From Limnohabitans sp. (lineage in GTDB: Bacteria > Pseudomonadota > Gammaproteobacteria > Burkholderiales > Burkholderiaceae_C), in the NCBI GenBank assembly GCA_018882835.1, contig VERE01000009.1, positions 16,694 to 80,693 of the forward strand: DNA of 64,000 bases, given 5' to 3'. The notes beneath the pieces are model-generated. The model was not told the origin of the DNA, searched no databases, and was given only the letters and a program-made list of their open reading frames with translations. Every line of letters starts with the position of its first letter. Position 1 is the stretch's first letter. A program made the position numbers and the translations under genes. Positions 26,393 to 36,931 of the stretch are shown here, piece by piece.

Positions 26393-27262
26393 TCAGGCAT
26401 GAACTGGCGTGACCTGAATGCTCATGTCGATGGTCATGGATTCACCTGGCTGTAAAACCCTCAAGCCCAGCTCTTGCGCCTGGTAGCCCTTGCCTGCGGT
26501 GAGCAAGTTCATGGCGTTGTTGACATGGCTGACGGGCTCGATGGCCACAAAATCACGGGTGTCGTTGGTGAAGACCACCAGATGCTTCACGCTGGAGCGA
26601 AGCTCGGTGTGCAACTGCTCATCGCGCAAATGGACCACGCCCGTCCACCCGTCAAAGCAATGGTCCACCTCCAGAAAGTTGCAGTCGGCGTCCAGCCCTG
26701 AAACCGGTTGCCTGTGCGTGGGCAACTTGTCAGCGCCCATTTCCCACCGCCCCGTGGCGGCCATGGCGATGCGGCTGCGCGCACGTTTCACAAAATACGG
26801 ATGCCAGCCCAAGCCCACTGGTGCAGGCTTGCTGTCCTGGTTGGTGATGGACAAAGTTTGGCTTAAGCGCGAGCCGTCCAGCGAAAAAGTCTGGGAGGCA
26901 TCGAAGGCAAAAGGCCAACTGCTGTCGGCGCGGTGCTCATAAGCCAGCAAGGCGAATTGCGGGGTCTGCTCCAACACACTCCAGGGCCGTTGCCAACCTA
27001 CGCCATGAATGGCATGCGGCTCGCTGCCGTTGTTGCGCACCAAAGGATGGCTTGTCCCTTGCCACTGAAGCGTTGCTTGGCCAATGCGGTTGGAGAAGGG
27101 CACCAAAGGATAGCTGCCCGACTGCCTAGCCTGCGTCAGTTGCGCGCCAGCGACAGAGCGCAATACTGGGAGGTCGCCAAACCACAAGCCCGCGACACAG
27201 CCTCCCAGGTCAGGGCGGATGTCACATCGCAGTTGCGTGCTTTCAAGGGTCAGGGTGGGCAT
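26393..27262 (-). CDS. Aldose 1-epimerase (mutarotase)
   Basis: A 289-residue galactose-mutarotase-fold enzyme that interconverts alpha and beta anomers of an aldose. Catalytic candidates are the histidines in NNGSEPHAIHGVGWQRPW and GLGWHPYF, and the general-base Glu in AIEPVSHVNNA. The open frame extends to 27364, but the ATG at 27262 has AAAGGGAGA upstream and gives the conserved N-terminus. It borders the sugar-transport operon. Sulfoquinovose loci often encode such a mutarotase (YihR in E. coli) to supply the right anomer, so a role in this cluster is plausible. Confidence 0.85.
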   Translation of the reverse strand: MPTLTLESTQLRCDIRPDLGGCVAGLWFGDLPVLRSVAGAQLTQARQSGSYPLVPFSNRIGQATLQWQGTSHPLVRNNGSEPHAIHGVGWQRPWSVLEQTPQFALLAYEHRADSSWPFAFDASQTFSLDGSRLSQTLSITNQDSKPAPVGLGWHPYFVKRARSRIAMAATGRWEMGADKLPTHRQPVSGLDADCNFLEVDHCFDGWTGVVHLRDEQLHTELRSSVKHLVVFTNDTRDFVAIEPVSHVNNAMNLLTAGKGYQAQELGLRVLQPGESMTIDMSIQVTPVHA

Positions 27263-27298
27263 GGTTTCTCCCTTTGTCAGAGTCACCATTGTGCGCTC

Positions 27299-27335
27299 AA
27301 AAAAAACAGCCCACGGAGCCGTGGCTCGGTGGGCT
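27299..27335 (-). terminator. Intrinsic terminator of the porin-glnK-amtB operon
   Basis: On the minus strand AGCCCAC (27335-27329) pairs with GTGGGCT (27314-27308), with an inner GAGCC/GGCTC stem, followed by one G and eight T residues (27306-27299). It lies 30 bases after the amtB stop. Confidence 0.88.
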
Positions 27336-27364
27336 GAAGTCCAAGGGAGAACTTGATCTGTCAA

Positions 27365-28873
27365 TCAGCGGTTGTAGGCGCTTTCACCGTGTGAGCTGAT
27401 GTCCAGCCCCTCGCGCTCTTCCTCTTCGCTGACCCGCAAGCCGAGGAGCAGGTCTACCACTTTGTAGGCGATGAAGGAAACCACACCCGACCACACCAGG
27501 GTGGTGAGCACGGCCTGCAACTGAATCCAGACTTGGCCTGCAATGGAATAGTCTGGGTTGACGGCGTTGGCCACGTAATCGTAGACGCCGGTGCCACCCA
27601 GGGAGGGCGCCGCAAACACGCCCGTCAGCAAGGCACCCAAAATGCCACCCACGCCGTGCACGCCAAAGACGTCCAGAGAGTCATCGGCACCCAACAGGCG
27701 CTTCAGACCGCTGACGCCCCACAGGCACAGGAAGCCTGCCAGCAAACCGATCACGATGGCACCCATGGGGCCCACGAAACCGCAAGCCGGGGTGATGGCA
27801 ACCAAGCCCGCCACTGCACCCGAAGCGGCACCCAGCATCGAGGCCTTGCCTTTGCTCAGGGCTTCACCCGCAATCCAGCTCAGCGTGGCAGCTGCGGTGG
27901 CCACCAGAGTGTTCACGAAGGCCAGCGCCGTCACGCCATTGGCTTCCAGGTTGGAGCCGGCGTTGAAGCCGAACCAGCCCACCCACAGCAGGGCTGCGCC
28001 CACCATGGTCAGTGTCAGGCTGTGCGGTGCCATGGACTCGCGGCCATAACCCGTGCGCTTGCCGATCACATAGGCGCCCACCAGGCCTGCCACCGCCGCG
28101 TTGATGTGCACCACGGTACCGCCAGCGAAGTCCAGTGCGCCTTTGGCCCACAACCAACCTGCAGCTTCCGTCACTTTGTCCAAAGAGGCGGCATCGGTGA
28201 TGGCGTCCGGGCCGTCCCAGTACCACACCATGTGAGCGATCGGCAGGTAGCTGAAGGTGAACCACAGCGCACAGAACAGCAGCACAGCCGAGAAGCGCGC
28301 ACGCTCCGCAAAAGCACCCACGATCAGTGTGCACGTGATGGCAGCAAAGGTGGCCTGGAAGGCAGCAAAGGTGTACTCAGGAATCACTACGCCCTTGCTG
28401 AAGGTCGCAGCGATCGAGTCCGGCGTGATGCCTTTGAAGAACAGCTTGTCCAGCGAGCCGATGAACGGGTTGCCCGCAGTGAAGGCAGCGGTGTAGCCAT
28501 ACAAGACCCAGAGAACGTAAATCAGCGAAGTGACAACAAACACCTGCATCAGGATGGACAGCATGTTCTTGCTGCGCACCAGGCCACCGTAGAACAGCGC
28601 CAAGCCAGGGATGGTCATCAGAATCACCAACACGGTGGCAACCGTCATCCAGGCGGTGTCGCCTTTGTTCGGAACCGGTGCTGGCGCGGCTTCGGCCGCG
28701 GCAGGTGCTGCAGCGGCGGGTGCCGCTGCTGGCGCGGCAGCTTTGGCTTCAGCAGCTGGTGCTGCGGCAGTGGGGGCTGAGGCAGCGGGCGCCGGCGTGG
28801 CCTGCGCCATGACTGCACCGGCCCCTAGAAGCAAGCTGAATCCCAATGCGAGGGAGGCGAGTAATTTTTTCAT
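27365..28873 (-). CDS. amtB: Ammonium transporter AmtB with Ala/Pro-rich N-terminal extension
   Basis: A 502-residue ammonium channel, about 11 transmembrane segments. Motifs include GLALFYGGLVRSKNMLS and FGVHGVGGILGALLTGVF with a pore histidine. The N-terminus is a signal peptide (ending VMAQA) followed by some 45 residues made almost only of Ala, Pro and Glu before the first channel helix; this extension makes it longer than the usual 400-430. It is the last gene of the porin-glnK-amtB unit, 23 bases after glnK, whose product plugs the channel when nitrogen is sufficient. Confidence 0.95.
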   Translation of the reverse strand: MKKLLASLALGFSLLLGAGAVMAQATPAPAASAPTAAAPAAEAKAAAPAAAPAAAAPAAAEAAPAPVPNKGDTAWMTVATVLVILMTIPGLALFYGGLVRSKNMLSILMQVFVVTSLIYVLWVLYGYTAAFTAGNPFIGSLDKLFFKGITPDSIAATFSKGVVIPEYTFAAFQATFAAITCTLIVGAFAERARFSAVLLFCALWFTFSYLPIAHMVWYWDGPDAITDAASLDKVTEAAGWLWAKGALDFAGGTVVHINAAVAGLVGAYVIGKRTGYGRESMAPHSLTLTMVGAALLWVGWFGFNAGSNLEANGVTALAFVNTLVATAAATLSWIAGEALSKGKASMLGAASGAVAGLVAITPACGFVGPMGAIVIGLLAGFLCLWGVSGLKRLLGADDSLDVFGVHGVGGILGALLTGVFAAPSLGGTGVYDYVANAVNPDYSIAGQVWIQLQAVLTTLVWSGVVSFIAYKVVDLLLGLRVSEEEEREGLDISSHGESAYNR

Positions 28874-28896
28874 GATGTGTGTCTTTCTCGTGGGGC

Positions 28897-30043
<1,147 letters not shown>

Positions 30044-30086
30044 GCGTTTCTCCAAGGAAATTAAATCGATAGGTCCTAGCCCGTCA

Positions 30087-30104
30087 AAGCAGGGTTCGTG
30101 CCAA
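30087..30104 (-). promoter_or_regulatory. Sigma-54 promoter of porin-glnK-amtB
   Basis: On the minus strand TTGGCACGAACCCTGCTT has the -24 GG and -12 GC elements separated by ten bases, as RpoN requires. The start site would be near 30077, giving a 33-base leader to the porin ATG. Confidence 0.75.
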
Positions 30105-30177
30105 TCGCGTTAGGTGCTTGTGCTAGGGGGCGAAATGATCCCGTCGCGCGTTAGTGTTGAAAATGGGGCATCTTCGG

Positions 30178-30194
30178 CGCACAAGTATGGTGCA
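30178..30194. promoter_or_regulatory. NtrC-type enhancer site
   Basis: CGCACAAGTATGGTGCA matches the NtrC consensus TGCACCAAAATGGTGCA at 13 of 17 positions. It lies about 100-117 bp upstream of the predicted sigma-54 start, a usual enhancer distance. A further half site TGCACC lies at 30228-30233, next to comM. Confidence 0.6.
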
Positions 30195-30248
30195 TTTCTG
30201 GTTTGTTTGCGCGTGGCCTACCGTTTATGCACCAAAAAAGGATGTCTC

Positions 30249-31778
30249 ATGAGCTTCGCATCTCTCCAAAGCCGTGCCTTGCTGGGCTTTCAAGCCCAGC
30301 GGGTCCGTGTGGAAGTGCATTTGGCCAACGGATTGCCCAGCTTCACGCTGGTTGGGCTGGTGGACACCGAGGTACGGGAAGCCCGAGAACGGGTGCGCTG
30401 CGCCATTCAAAATTCGGGGCTGAATTTTCCAGCCAACAAACGCATCACCGTGAATCTCGCGCCGGCTGATTTGCCCAAAGACTCCGGCCGCTTTGATTTG
30501 CCGATTGCGTTGGGCATCCTGGTCGCCAGCGGACAATTACCCTCAGACGGCATGTCGGCGTATGAGTTTGCGGGCGAGTTGTCCTTGGCCGGCGACCTTC
30601 GCCCGATCCGCGGTGGGCTGGCCATGAGCCTGGCACGCCATGCCGAAACAACCCAACTGAATTGGGTGTTGCCGGCGGAAAGCGCTGAAGAGGCCGCCTT
30701 GGTGCCGACCGCCAAGATCTACAAGGCTTTGCACTTGAGAGATGTCGTCCATCACTTTTTGAACCCGGCCAGCGCCGCCGAGCCCACCCCTGGCTGGTCC
30801 AGGTTGGCACCGCCTGAGTGCCAACCGCAAGCCCCTGACTCTTTGGACTTGGCGGATGTGAAAGGCCAGAGTTTGCCCAAACGGGCGCTAGAAATTGCGG
30901 CTGCGGGCGGTCACAGCGTGCTGCTGATCGGGTCTCCGGGCACGGGGAAATCCATGCTGGCGACGCGTTTCGCGGGCCTGCTGCCCCCCATGACGCTCGA
31001 GGAAGGGCTGGCGTCTGCGGCGGTGGCCAGCCTGGCAGGTCGCGAAATCCTGTCCCAATGGTTGCGACGCCCCACTCGCAGCCCACACCACTCGGCAACC
31101 GCTGCGGCCTTGATCGGCGGCGGCTCGCCGCCGCGTCCTGGAGAAATTTCCTTGGCACACCATGGCGTGCTGTTCCTGGATGAATTGCCGGAGTTCCCCC
31201 GGGCTGCCTTAGAGGCGTTACGCGAGCCCCTGGAAACAGGTCACATCACCATTTCGCGCGCAGCACGCCAAGCGGAGTTTCCCGCCCAGTTCCAACTGAT
31301 TGCAGCCATGAACCCCTGCCCATGCGGTTACCTGGGCGCGACCCGCCCTGCCTGTCGCTGCACCCCTGATCAAGTGGCGCGCTACCAAGGCCGCTTGAGC
31401 GGCCCCCTGCTGGACCGCATTGACCTGCATGTCACGGTGCCTTTGCTGCCTTCAGAAGTTCTGATGCAAAGCCCGGCCGGCGACAGCTCGGCTTCGGTGC
31501 AACAACGCAGCACCTGCGCACTTGCGCGCGCCCTGCAGCGCCAGGGCAAACCAAACCGGGCGCTTGCAGGGCGTGAACTGGACGACCTGCAACTCAGCCC
31601 CGAGGCCCGCCAAGGCTTGCACCAAGCCGCCACACGCTGGGCCTGGTCAAGTCGCAGCACGCATCGCACGCTCAAAGTGGCGCGCACCATTGCCGATTTG
31701 TCCGGCAGTGAGGCCATCGACTGGACCCACTTGGCCGAGGCGCTGCAATACAGGCCCCTCCCCACGTCTGCAGCCTGA
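30249..31778 (+). CDS. comM: YifB/ComM-family Mg-chelatase-like AAA+ ATPase
   Basis: A 509-residue AAA+ protein. An N-terminal ChlI-like domain (residues 1-170) precedes Walker A GSPGTGKSM and Walker B VLFLDELPEF; the C-terminal ChlI domain has NPCPCGYLG and a CRCTPDQVARY segment. ComM is a branch-migration helicase that helps integrate foreign DNA during natural transformation. The open frame extends to 30114, but AAGGATG precedes ATG 30249 and the upstream part overlaps the NtrC region. It is divergent from the porin operon. Confidence 0.93.
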   Translation: MSFASLQSRALLGFQAQRVRVEVHLANGLPSFTLVGLVDTEVREARERVRCAIQNSGLNFPANKRITVNLAPADLPKDSGRFDLPIALGILVASGQLPSDGMSAYEFAGELSLAGDLRPIRGGLAMSLARHAETTQLNWVLPAESAEEAALVPTAKIYKALHLRDVVHHFLNPASAAEPTPGWSRLAPPECQPQAPDSLDLADVKGQSLPKRALEIAAAGGHSVLLIGSPGTGKSMLATRFAGLLPPMTLEEGLASAAVASLAGREILSQWLRRPTRSPHHSATAAALIGGGSPPRPGEISLAHHGVLFLDELPEFPRAALEALREPLETGHITISRAARQAEFPAQFQLIAAMNPCPCGYLGATRPACRCTPDQVARYQGRLSGPLLDRIDLHVTVPLLPSEVLMQSPAGDSSASVQQRSTCALARALQRQGKPNRALAGRELDDLQLSPEARQGLHQAATRWAWSSRSTHRTLKVARTIADLSGSEAIDWTHLAEALQYRPLPTSAA

Positions 31779-31789
31779 GGGCTTGCTCC

Positions 31790-31795
31790 GATAAT
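31790..31795 (+). promoter_or_regulatory. -10 element six bases before the MFS gene start
   Basis: GATAAT, then TGCAGG, then ATG 31802: another case where the expected transcription start coincides with the start codon. It lies in the 23-base gap after comM. Confidence 0.55.
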
Positions 31796-31801
31796 TGCAG
31801 G

Positions 31802-33016
31802 ATGGTCCGGTCCACCGCGTCTCACGATACCCCCCACGATGCCTCCATGGTGTTTTGGCTATCGGTTTGCCAACTGATCAGCTGGGGCAGTGTTTTTTAT
31901 GGTTTCGCGGTGTTCCTGGCTCCGCTGGAGCAAGCCCTGCAAATGGGGCGCGCTGAATCCTCCTTGGCTTTCAGCTTGGCGCTGTTGGCCGAAGGGTTGA
32001 TGGCCTTTGCCATCGGGCGATGGATCGACCAAGGGCATGAACGTGCCGTCATGACCTTGGGCTCGCTGTGCATGGGCCTGGCATTGTGGCTGCTCAGCCT
32101 GGTACAGCACACACTGGCTTTCTATGCGGTTTGGTTGCTGCTGGGCGTGGGCATGGCTGCCACCTTGTACACCCCCGTGTTTGCAGTGGTGACGCGTCGC
32201 TTTCCAACGGATTTCCGGCGGGCCATCATCACCATGACATTTTTAGGGGGCTTGGCCAGCACCGTCTTCATTCCCTTGATGGCGTGGTTGATCGATGCAT
32301 TGGGTTGGCGACATGCACTGTGGGTGTTGGCCGCCCTTCACCTGGTGGTCTGCGCACCGCTGCATGCCCACTTGCTCAGAAATGCCCCCAAGACCAGCCT
32401 GCGCGTGCAAGGCGAGGTCGAGGCCGAACCCTTGAGCCGGTATTTGCGTGAGCCTACCTTCTGGCTGCTCGGCGTGTTTGTGGTCATGCTGATGGGTGTC
32501 ACCTCGGCTTTGCCGCCGCACATGGTCAGCCTGTTACGAGAGTCCGGCCTGAGTGAAACATGGGCCATCGCCATTCCCGCCAGCATTGGCATCTTGCAAG
32601 TGCTCGGGCGCTTGTGGCTTTATGTCTACGAGCGACGTCTGGACGTACACCAGGCCAACCGCTGGATTCCCTGCCTGATTCCCTTAGGGCTGCTGATCTT
32701 GATGGTCAGCAACGGTCACTTGACGGGCGCTTTGCTGTTTGTGCTTTTGTATGGGGTCGGCAATGGTTTGCTGACCATCGTCAAGGGCACCGCCATGGCG
32801 GAATACGTGAGCCGGGCCCACATGGGCAGCCTCAATGGCGCGTTGGGCCTTCCGCTGGCGCTGTCACGGGCCAGTGCACCCCTCGTCATGGGACTGCTGT
32901 GGTCCGCTGAGGCCGGCTATTCCCTGGGCTTGACCGTGTTGCTGCTGGCATGCCTGGTGGGTGTTGCAGCACTCTGGTGGGCACAGGCCCGCGCCTTGCA
33001 CCAGCGCAGACAGTGA
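31802..33016 (+). CDS. MFS transporter
   Basis: A 404-residue major facilitator protein, about twelve hydrophobic segments. It begins with WLSVCQLISWGSVFYGFAVFLAPLEQ, and the loop 2-3 region is GRWIDQGHERAVMTLGS; the layout resembles monocarboxylate-porter-like MFS proteins. The GATAAT-N6-ATG arrangement suggests a leaderless mRNA separate from comM. It converges on metH with a 3-base gap between stops. The substrate is unknown. Confidence 0.83.
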   Translation: MVRSTASHDTPHDASMVFWLSVCQLISWGSVFYGFAVFLAPLEQALQMGRAESSLAFSLALLAEGLMAFAIGRWIDQGHERAVMTLGSLCMGLALWLLSLVQHTLAFYAVWLLLGVGMAATLYTPVFAVVTRRFPTDFRRAIITMTFLGGLASTVFIPLMAWLIDALGWRHALWVLAALHLVVCAPLHAHLLRNAPKTSLRVQGEVEAEPLSRYLREPTFWLLGVFVVMLMGVTSALPPHMVSLLRESGLSETWAIAIPASIGILQVLGRLWLYVYERRLDVHQANRWIPCLIPLGLLILMVSNGHLTGALLFVLLYGVGNGLLTIVKGTAMAEYVSRAHMGSLNGALGLPLALSRASAPLVMGLLWSAEAGYSLGLTVLLLACLVGVAALWWAQARALHQRRQ

Positions 33017-33019
33017 GCC

Positions 33020-35737
33020 TCAGAGGTTGGGCGCCAGCATGCGCTGCAAATCATCCACCGCCACCCCTTGGCGCTGGGCCAGATCTTTCACCTGGTCCGG
33101 TCCCACGCGCCCCACGTTGAAATAAGTGCTCTGTGGGTGGCTCAAATAAAAACCGCAGACACTGGCCGCGGGTGACATCGCCAGGCTTTCGGTGAGCGAC
33201 ATGCCGATTTCCTCGCAGCGCAACAAGCTGAACATGTCACGCTTCACGCTGTGGTCTGGGCAAGCCGGGTAACCGGGCGCAGGCCGAATGCCCTGGTAAG
33301 CCTCTTTGATCAAGGCTTCGTTGCTCAGGTTTTCGTCTGCGGCATAGCCCCAGAGGTCTTTGCGCACGCGCTCGTGCATGCACTCGGCCAAGGCCTCTGC
33401 CAGCCGGTCGGCCAAGGCCTTGAGCATGATGGCGCTGTAGTCATCATGGTCGTCGTTGAAGTATTTTTCTTTGGCCTCCACGCCAATGCCCGCCGTCACC
33501 GCAAACACGCCGACATGATCGGCCACGCCCATGGGTGCGACAAAATCGGACAGACAGCGGTTGGGGCGTCCGGCGGGTTTCTCGGTTTGTTGGCGCAGGC
33601 CATGCCAGGTCAGGGCCGGCGCCGTGCGTTGCGCGTCTTGCCACAAAACGATGTCATCTCCCTGGCTGTTGGCAGGGTACAAGCCCATGACCGCCTGCGC
33701 CGTCAGCCAGCGTCCTTCGATCAATCGCTTCAACATGCGGCGCCCATCGCTGAGCACGCGCACAGCCTCGGCCCCCACCACCTCGTCTTTCAAAATGGCG
33801 GGGTACGGCCCGGCCAGGTCCCAGGTTTGGAAGAATGGGCCCCAGTCGATGAACCTTTCAAGCTCGGCCAGATCAAAGTTCTTGAAAACCCGACGGCCAA
33901 TGAATTTCGGTGCGGGCGGGACATAGGCTTGCCAGTCCATGGGTGTGGCATTCGCGCGCGCCTGCGCCAAGCTCAGCAGGGGCGTCTGCTTCTTGTTCGC
34001 GTGAAGTTGCCGCACCTGCTCGTAATCGGCCTTGATGTCGGCGATGTACTGGCTGGCCTGCTCGGACAACAAGTTCTGCGCTACGCTGACGCTGCGCGAG
34101 GCGTCTGGCACATAAACCACCGGGCCTTCGTAATGCGGCGAAATTTTCACCGCCGTATGCACGCGGCTGGTGGTGGCGCCACCAATCAACAAAGGAATTT
34201 TGCGCAGCCGGAAGTGGTCATCCTTTTGCATCTCGGAGGCCACCACCTGCATTTCTTCCAAACTGGGGGTGATCAATCCCGACAGGCCGACGATGTCAGC
34301 GCCCTCCACTTTGGCGCGCGCCAGAATTTCATGGCAAGGCACCATCACGCCCATGTTGATGACTTCAAAGTTGTTGCATTGCAACACCACAGTGACGATG
34401 TTTTTGCCAATGTCATGCACATCGCCCTTGACGGTGGCAATCACAATCTTGCCCTTGGTGCGCACCTCTTGGCCCGCCGCTTCCTGCTGGCGTTTCTCTT
34501 CTTCGATGTAGGGTATCAGGTGGGCCACGGCCTGCTTCATCACCCGCGCGCTCTTGACCACTTGCGGCAGGAACATCTTGCCCTGGCCAAAGAGGTCGCC
34601 CACGATATTCATGCCGTCCATCAAGGGGCCTTCAATCACATGCAAGGGGCGGCCCCCCTTGGCCAGCACTTCGCGGTAAGCCGCCTCCGTGTCTTCCACA
34701 ATGAACTCTGTGATCCCTTGCACCAGCGCATGCGCCAGTCGCTGCGACACCGACACCGGCGCCTCGGGCGTGCCGCGCCAGGCATATTTCTGGCTCTCGT
34801 CTTTGGCCGCGCCCTTGGCCGACTCGGCAATTTCCACCAAGCGCTCGCCAGCGTCAGGGCGGCGGTTCAGCACCACATCTTCGACACGCTCGCGCAAGCC
34901 GGGCTCGAGGTCGTCATAGACCCCGACCATGCCGGCGTTGACAATGCCCATGTCCATGCCGGCCTGAATCGCATGGTAGAGAAAGACGGTGTGAATGGCC
35001 TCGCGCACCGGGTCGTTGCCCCGGAAGCTGAACGACACATTGGATACCCCACCAGACACCTTGGCGCCCGGCAGGTTGTGCTTGATCCAACGGGTGGCTT
35101 CAATGAAGTCCACCGCATAGTTGTTGTGCTCTTCAATGCCGGTGGCAATGGCAAAAATATTGGGGTCAAAAATGATGTCCTCGGCCGGAAAACCCACCTC
35201 GTCGACCAGGATGTTGTAAGCCCGCTCACAGATTTCAATCTTGCGCTGGAAGGTGTCTGCCTGGCCTTGCTCATCAAAGGCCATGACCACGGTGGCCGCG
35301 CCGTAACGGCGGATCAACCGGGCTTGACGTTTGAACTCGGCCACGCCTTCCTTCATCGATATGGAATTGACAATGCCCTTGCCCTGAACGCAACGCAGGC
35401 CGGCCTCAATCACGCTCCACTTGGAGCTGTCAATCATGATGGGCACGCGCGCAATGTCGGGCTCGGAGGCAATCAGGTTGAGGAAGCGCACCATGGCCGC
35501 CTGGCTGTCAAGCATGGCCTCGTCCATGTTGATGTCGATGACTTGTGCGCCGTTTTCCACTTGCTGGCGCGCCACCGCCAAAGCTTCTTCGAACTGGCCG
35601 TTCAAAATCATGCGGGCAAAGGCTTTGGAGCCGGTAACGTTGGTGCGCTCGCCAATGTTGACAAACAGGCTGTCGGCGCCAAGCGTCACCGGCTCGAGGC
35701 CAGAGAGTTTCATCGGGGGAAGGGCGGGTCGGGTCAT
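33020..35737 (-). CDS. metH: Cobalamin-dependent methionine synthase, folate/cobalamin/activation part
   Basis: A 905-residue C-terminal half of MetH. In order: pterin-binding barrel ([14 protein letters not shown], residues 1-290), cobalamin cap and B12 domain with the [10 protein letters not shown] motif whose His ligates cobalt, and the SAM-binding reactivation domain ([14 protein letters not shown]). The homocysteine-binding module is a separate gene upstream on the same strand, 116 bases away. The two proteins must cooperate to transfer a methyl group from methyl-tetrahydrofolate to homocysteine. ATG 35737 has AGGTGAG upstream; the longer frame is not needed. Confidence 0.94.
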   Translation of the reverse strand: MTRPALPPMKLSGLEPVTLGADSLFVNIGERTNVTGSKAFARMILNGQFEEALAVARQQVENGAQVIDINMDEAMLDSQAAMVRFLNLIASEPDIARVPIMIDSSKWSVIEAGLRCVQGKGIVNSISMKEGVAEFKRQARLIRRYGAATVVMAFDEQGQADTFQRKIEICERAYNILVDEVGFPAEDIIFDPNIFAIATGIEEHNNYAVDFIEATRWIKHNLPGAKVSGGVSNVSFSFRGNDPVREAIHTVFLYHAIQAGMDMGIVNAGMVGVYDDLEPGLRERVEDVVLNRRPDAGERLVEIAESAKGAAKDESQKYAWRGTPEAPVSVSQRLAHALVQGITEFIVEDTEAAYREVLAKGGRPLHVIEGPLMDGMNIVGDLFGQGKMFLPQVVKSARVMKQAVAHLIPYIEEEKRQQEAAGQEVRTKGKIVIATVKGDVHDIGKNIVTVVLQCNNFEVINMGVMVPCHEILARAKVEGADIVGLSGLITPSLEEMQVVASEMQKDDHFRLRKIPLLIGGATTSRVHTAVKISPHYEGPVVYVPDASRSVSVAQNLLSEQASQYIADIKADYEQVRQLHANKKQTPLLSLAQARANATPMDWQAYVPPAPKFIGRRVFKNFDLAELERFIDWGPFFQTWDLAGPYPAILKDEVVGAEAVRVLSDGRRMLKRLIEGRWLTAQAVMGLYPANSQGDDIVLWQDAQRTAPALTWHGLRQQTEKPAGRPNRCLSDFVAPMGVADHVGVFAVTAGIGVEAKEKYFNDDHDDYSAIMLKALADRLAEALAECMHERVRKDLWGYAADENLSNEALIKEAYQGIRPAPGYPACPDHSVKRDMFSLLRCEEIGMSLTESLAMSPAASVCGFYLSHPQSTYFNVGRVGPDQVKDLAQRQGVAVDDLQRMLAPNL

Positions 35738-35853
35738 GGGCTCACCTGGAAAAGTCACGTCAGGCGAGCGTCGTTGCGAAACAAGCCCCAAGCCTGACCC
35801 GTGCCGAACAGCGGGCTGCAACGCTCCTTGGGAGATTTGATTTTAACAGCGGC

Positions 35854-36897
35854 TCAGCCCGCTTCGCGGTAGAACGGGCCTGCCGACAAGGCCCGAATCG
35901 GCAAGCCATGCACGGCCTGGCCAATGGCGCCAATGTGCTCTGGCGTGGTGCCACAGCACCCGCCCACGATGTTGACCAAGCCTTCGGCGGCGAACTCATG
36001 CAACAAACGGCTGGTAACTTCGGGCGTTTCATCAAAGCCGGTGTCGCTCATGGGGTTGGGCAAGCCTGCGTTGGGATAGCAACTGATGTAAGTGTCAGCC
36101 GCCACCTTGGCCAGCTCTTGCAAATAGGGGCGCATCAGCGCGGCCCCCAAGGCGCAATTCAGACCCACCGCCAAGGGTTGCGCGTGACGTACCGAGTGCC
36201 AGAACGCAGTGACTGTCTGGCCCGACAAAATGCGACCCGAGGCATCGGTGACCGTGCCACTGATGAACAAGGGAAGCCGCTCGCCGCTGGCTTCGAAGTA
36301 TTCGTCAATCGCAAACAAGGCTGCTTTGGCATTGAGGGTGTCAAAGATGGTTTCCACCAGCAAGGCATCGACGCCGCCTTCCACCAAAGCTTGCACCTGG
36401 TCGTAGTAGGACTTCCGCAGTTGCTCGAAATCCACATTGCGGGCGCCCGGATCGTTCACATCCGGGCTGATGCTGGCGGTCTTGGGGGTCGGGCCCAGGG
36501 CGCCCACCGCAAAACGCGGTTTGTCGGGCGTGGAGAATTTGTCGCAGGCGGCCCTGGCGAGCCGGGCAGAGGCCAAGTTCATGTCACGCACCCACTCTGC
36601 CATGTCGTAGTCATCCTGGGCAATTGTGGTCGCACCAAAGGTGTTGGTTTCAATCAGGTCTGCGCCCGCCGCCAGGTAGCCCTCGTGAATGTCACGAATG
36701 ATGTCGGGGCGTGTCAGGCTCAACAACTCGTTGTTGCCTTTGACGTCTTTGTGAAAACTCTGAAACTGCTCGCCACGGTACTGCGCCTCGGTCAGCTTGA
36801 AGCGCTGGATCATGGTGCCCATGGCACCATCGAGCACCAGGATGCGCTGCGCAAGCAAATGGGGAAGTTCTTTGGCGCGGGTATAGGAGACGTTCAT
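35854..36897 (-). CDS. metH: Cobalamin-dependent methionine synthase, homocysteine-binding part
   Basis: A 347-residue homocysteine S-methyltransferase module equal to the N-terminal domain of MetH. It has [23 protein letters not shown] and the zinc/homocysteine cysteines in GLNCALGA and [10 protein letters not shown]. The stand-alone gene ends cleanly with its own stop, so metH is split, as in some Betaproteobacteria. The start follows TACAAT by six bases, so its mRNA may be leaderless. It is divergent from a rhodanese gene 34 bases away. No cobalamin or SAH riboswitch can fit in that gap. Confidence 0.93.
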   Translation of the reverse strand: MNVSYTRAKELPHLLAQRILVLDGAMGTMIQRFKLTEAQYRGEQFQSFHKDVKGNNELLSLTRPDIIRDIHEGYLAAGADLIETNTFGATTIAQDDYDMAEWVRDMNLASARLARAACDKFSTPDKPRFAVGALGPTPKTASISPDVNDPGARNVDFEQLRKSYYDQVQALVEGGVDALLVETIFDTLNAKAALFAIDEYFEASGERLPLFISGTVTDASGRILSGQTVTAFWHSVRHAQPLAVGLNCALGAALMRPYLQELAKVAADTYISCYPNAGLPNPMSDTGFDETPEVTSRLLHEFAAEGLVNIVGGCCGTTPEHIGAIGQAVHGLPIRALSAGPFYREAG

Positions 36898-36903
36898 GGG
36901 GGG

Positions 36904-36923
36904 ATTGTAAGAAGGTGGACAAT
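36904..36923. promoter_or_regulatory. Back-to-back -10 elements of metH and rhodanese genes
   Basis: TACAAT on the minus strand (36909-36904) lies six bases before the metH ATG (36897). GACAAT on the plus strand (36918-36923) lies eight bases before the rhodanese ATG (36932). The two -10 hexamers are only eight bases apart, so the two polymerases could not bind at once. Confidence 0.5.
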
Positions 36924-36931
36924 AAGCCCCC

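Noticed and set aside
33251..35797. 848-codon open frame on the plus strand opposite metH
   Set aside because: It mirrors the metH reading frame in a GC-rich gene, has no recognisable domain and would require the well-conserved MetH protein on the other strand to be chance. Similar long shadows lie opposite pckG (39842-41773), fba (1123-2250) and uvrA (13967-14917).
36898..36931. Cobalamin or SAH riboswitch upstream of metH
   Set aside because: Only 34 bases separate metH from the divergent rhodanese gene and a -10 element sits six bases from the ATG, so no riboswitch can fit.
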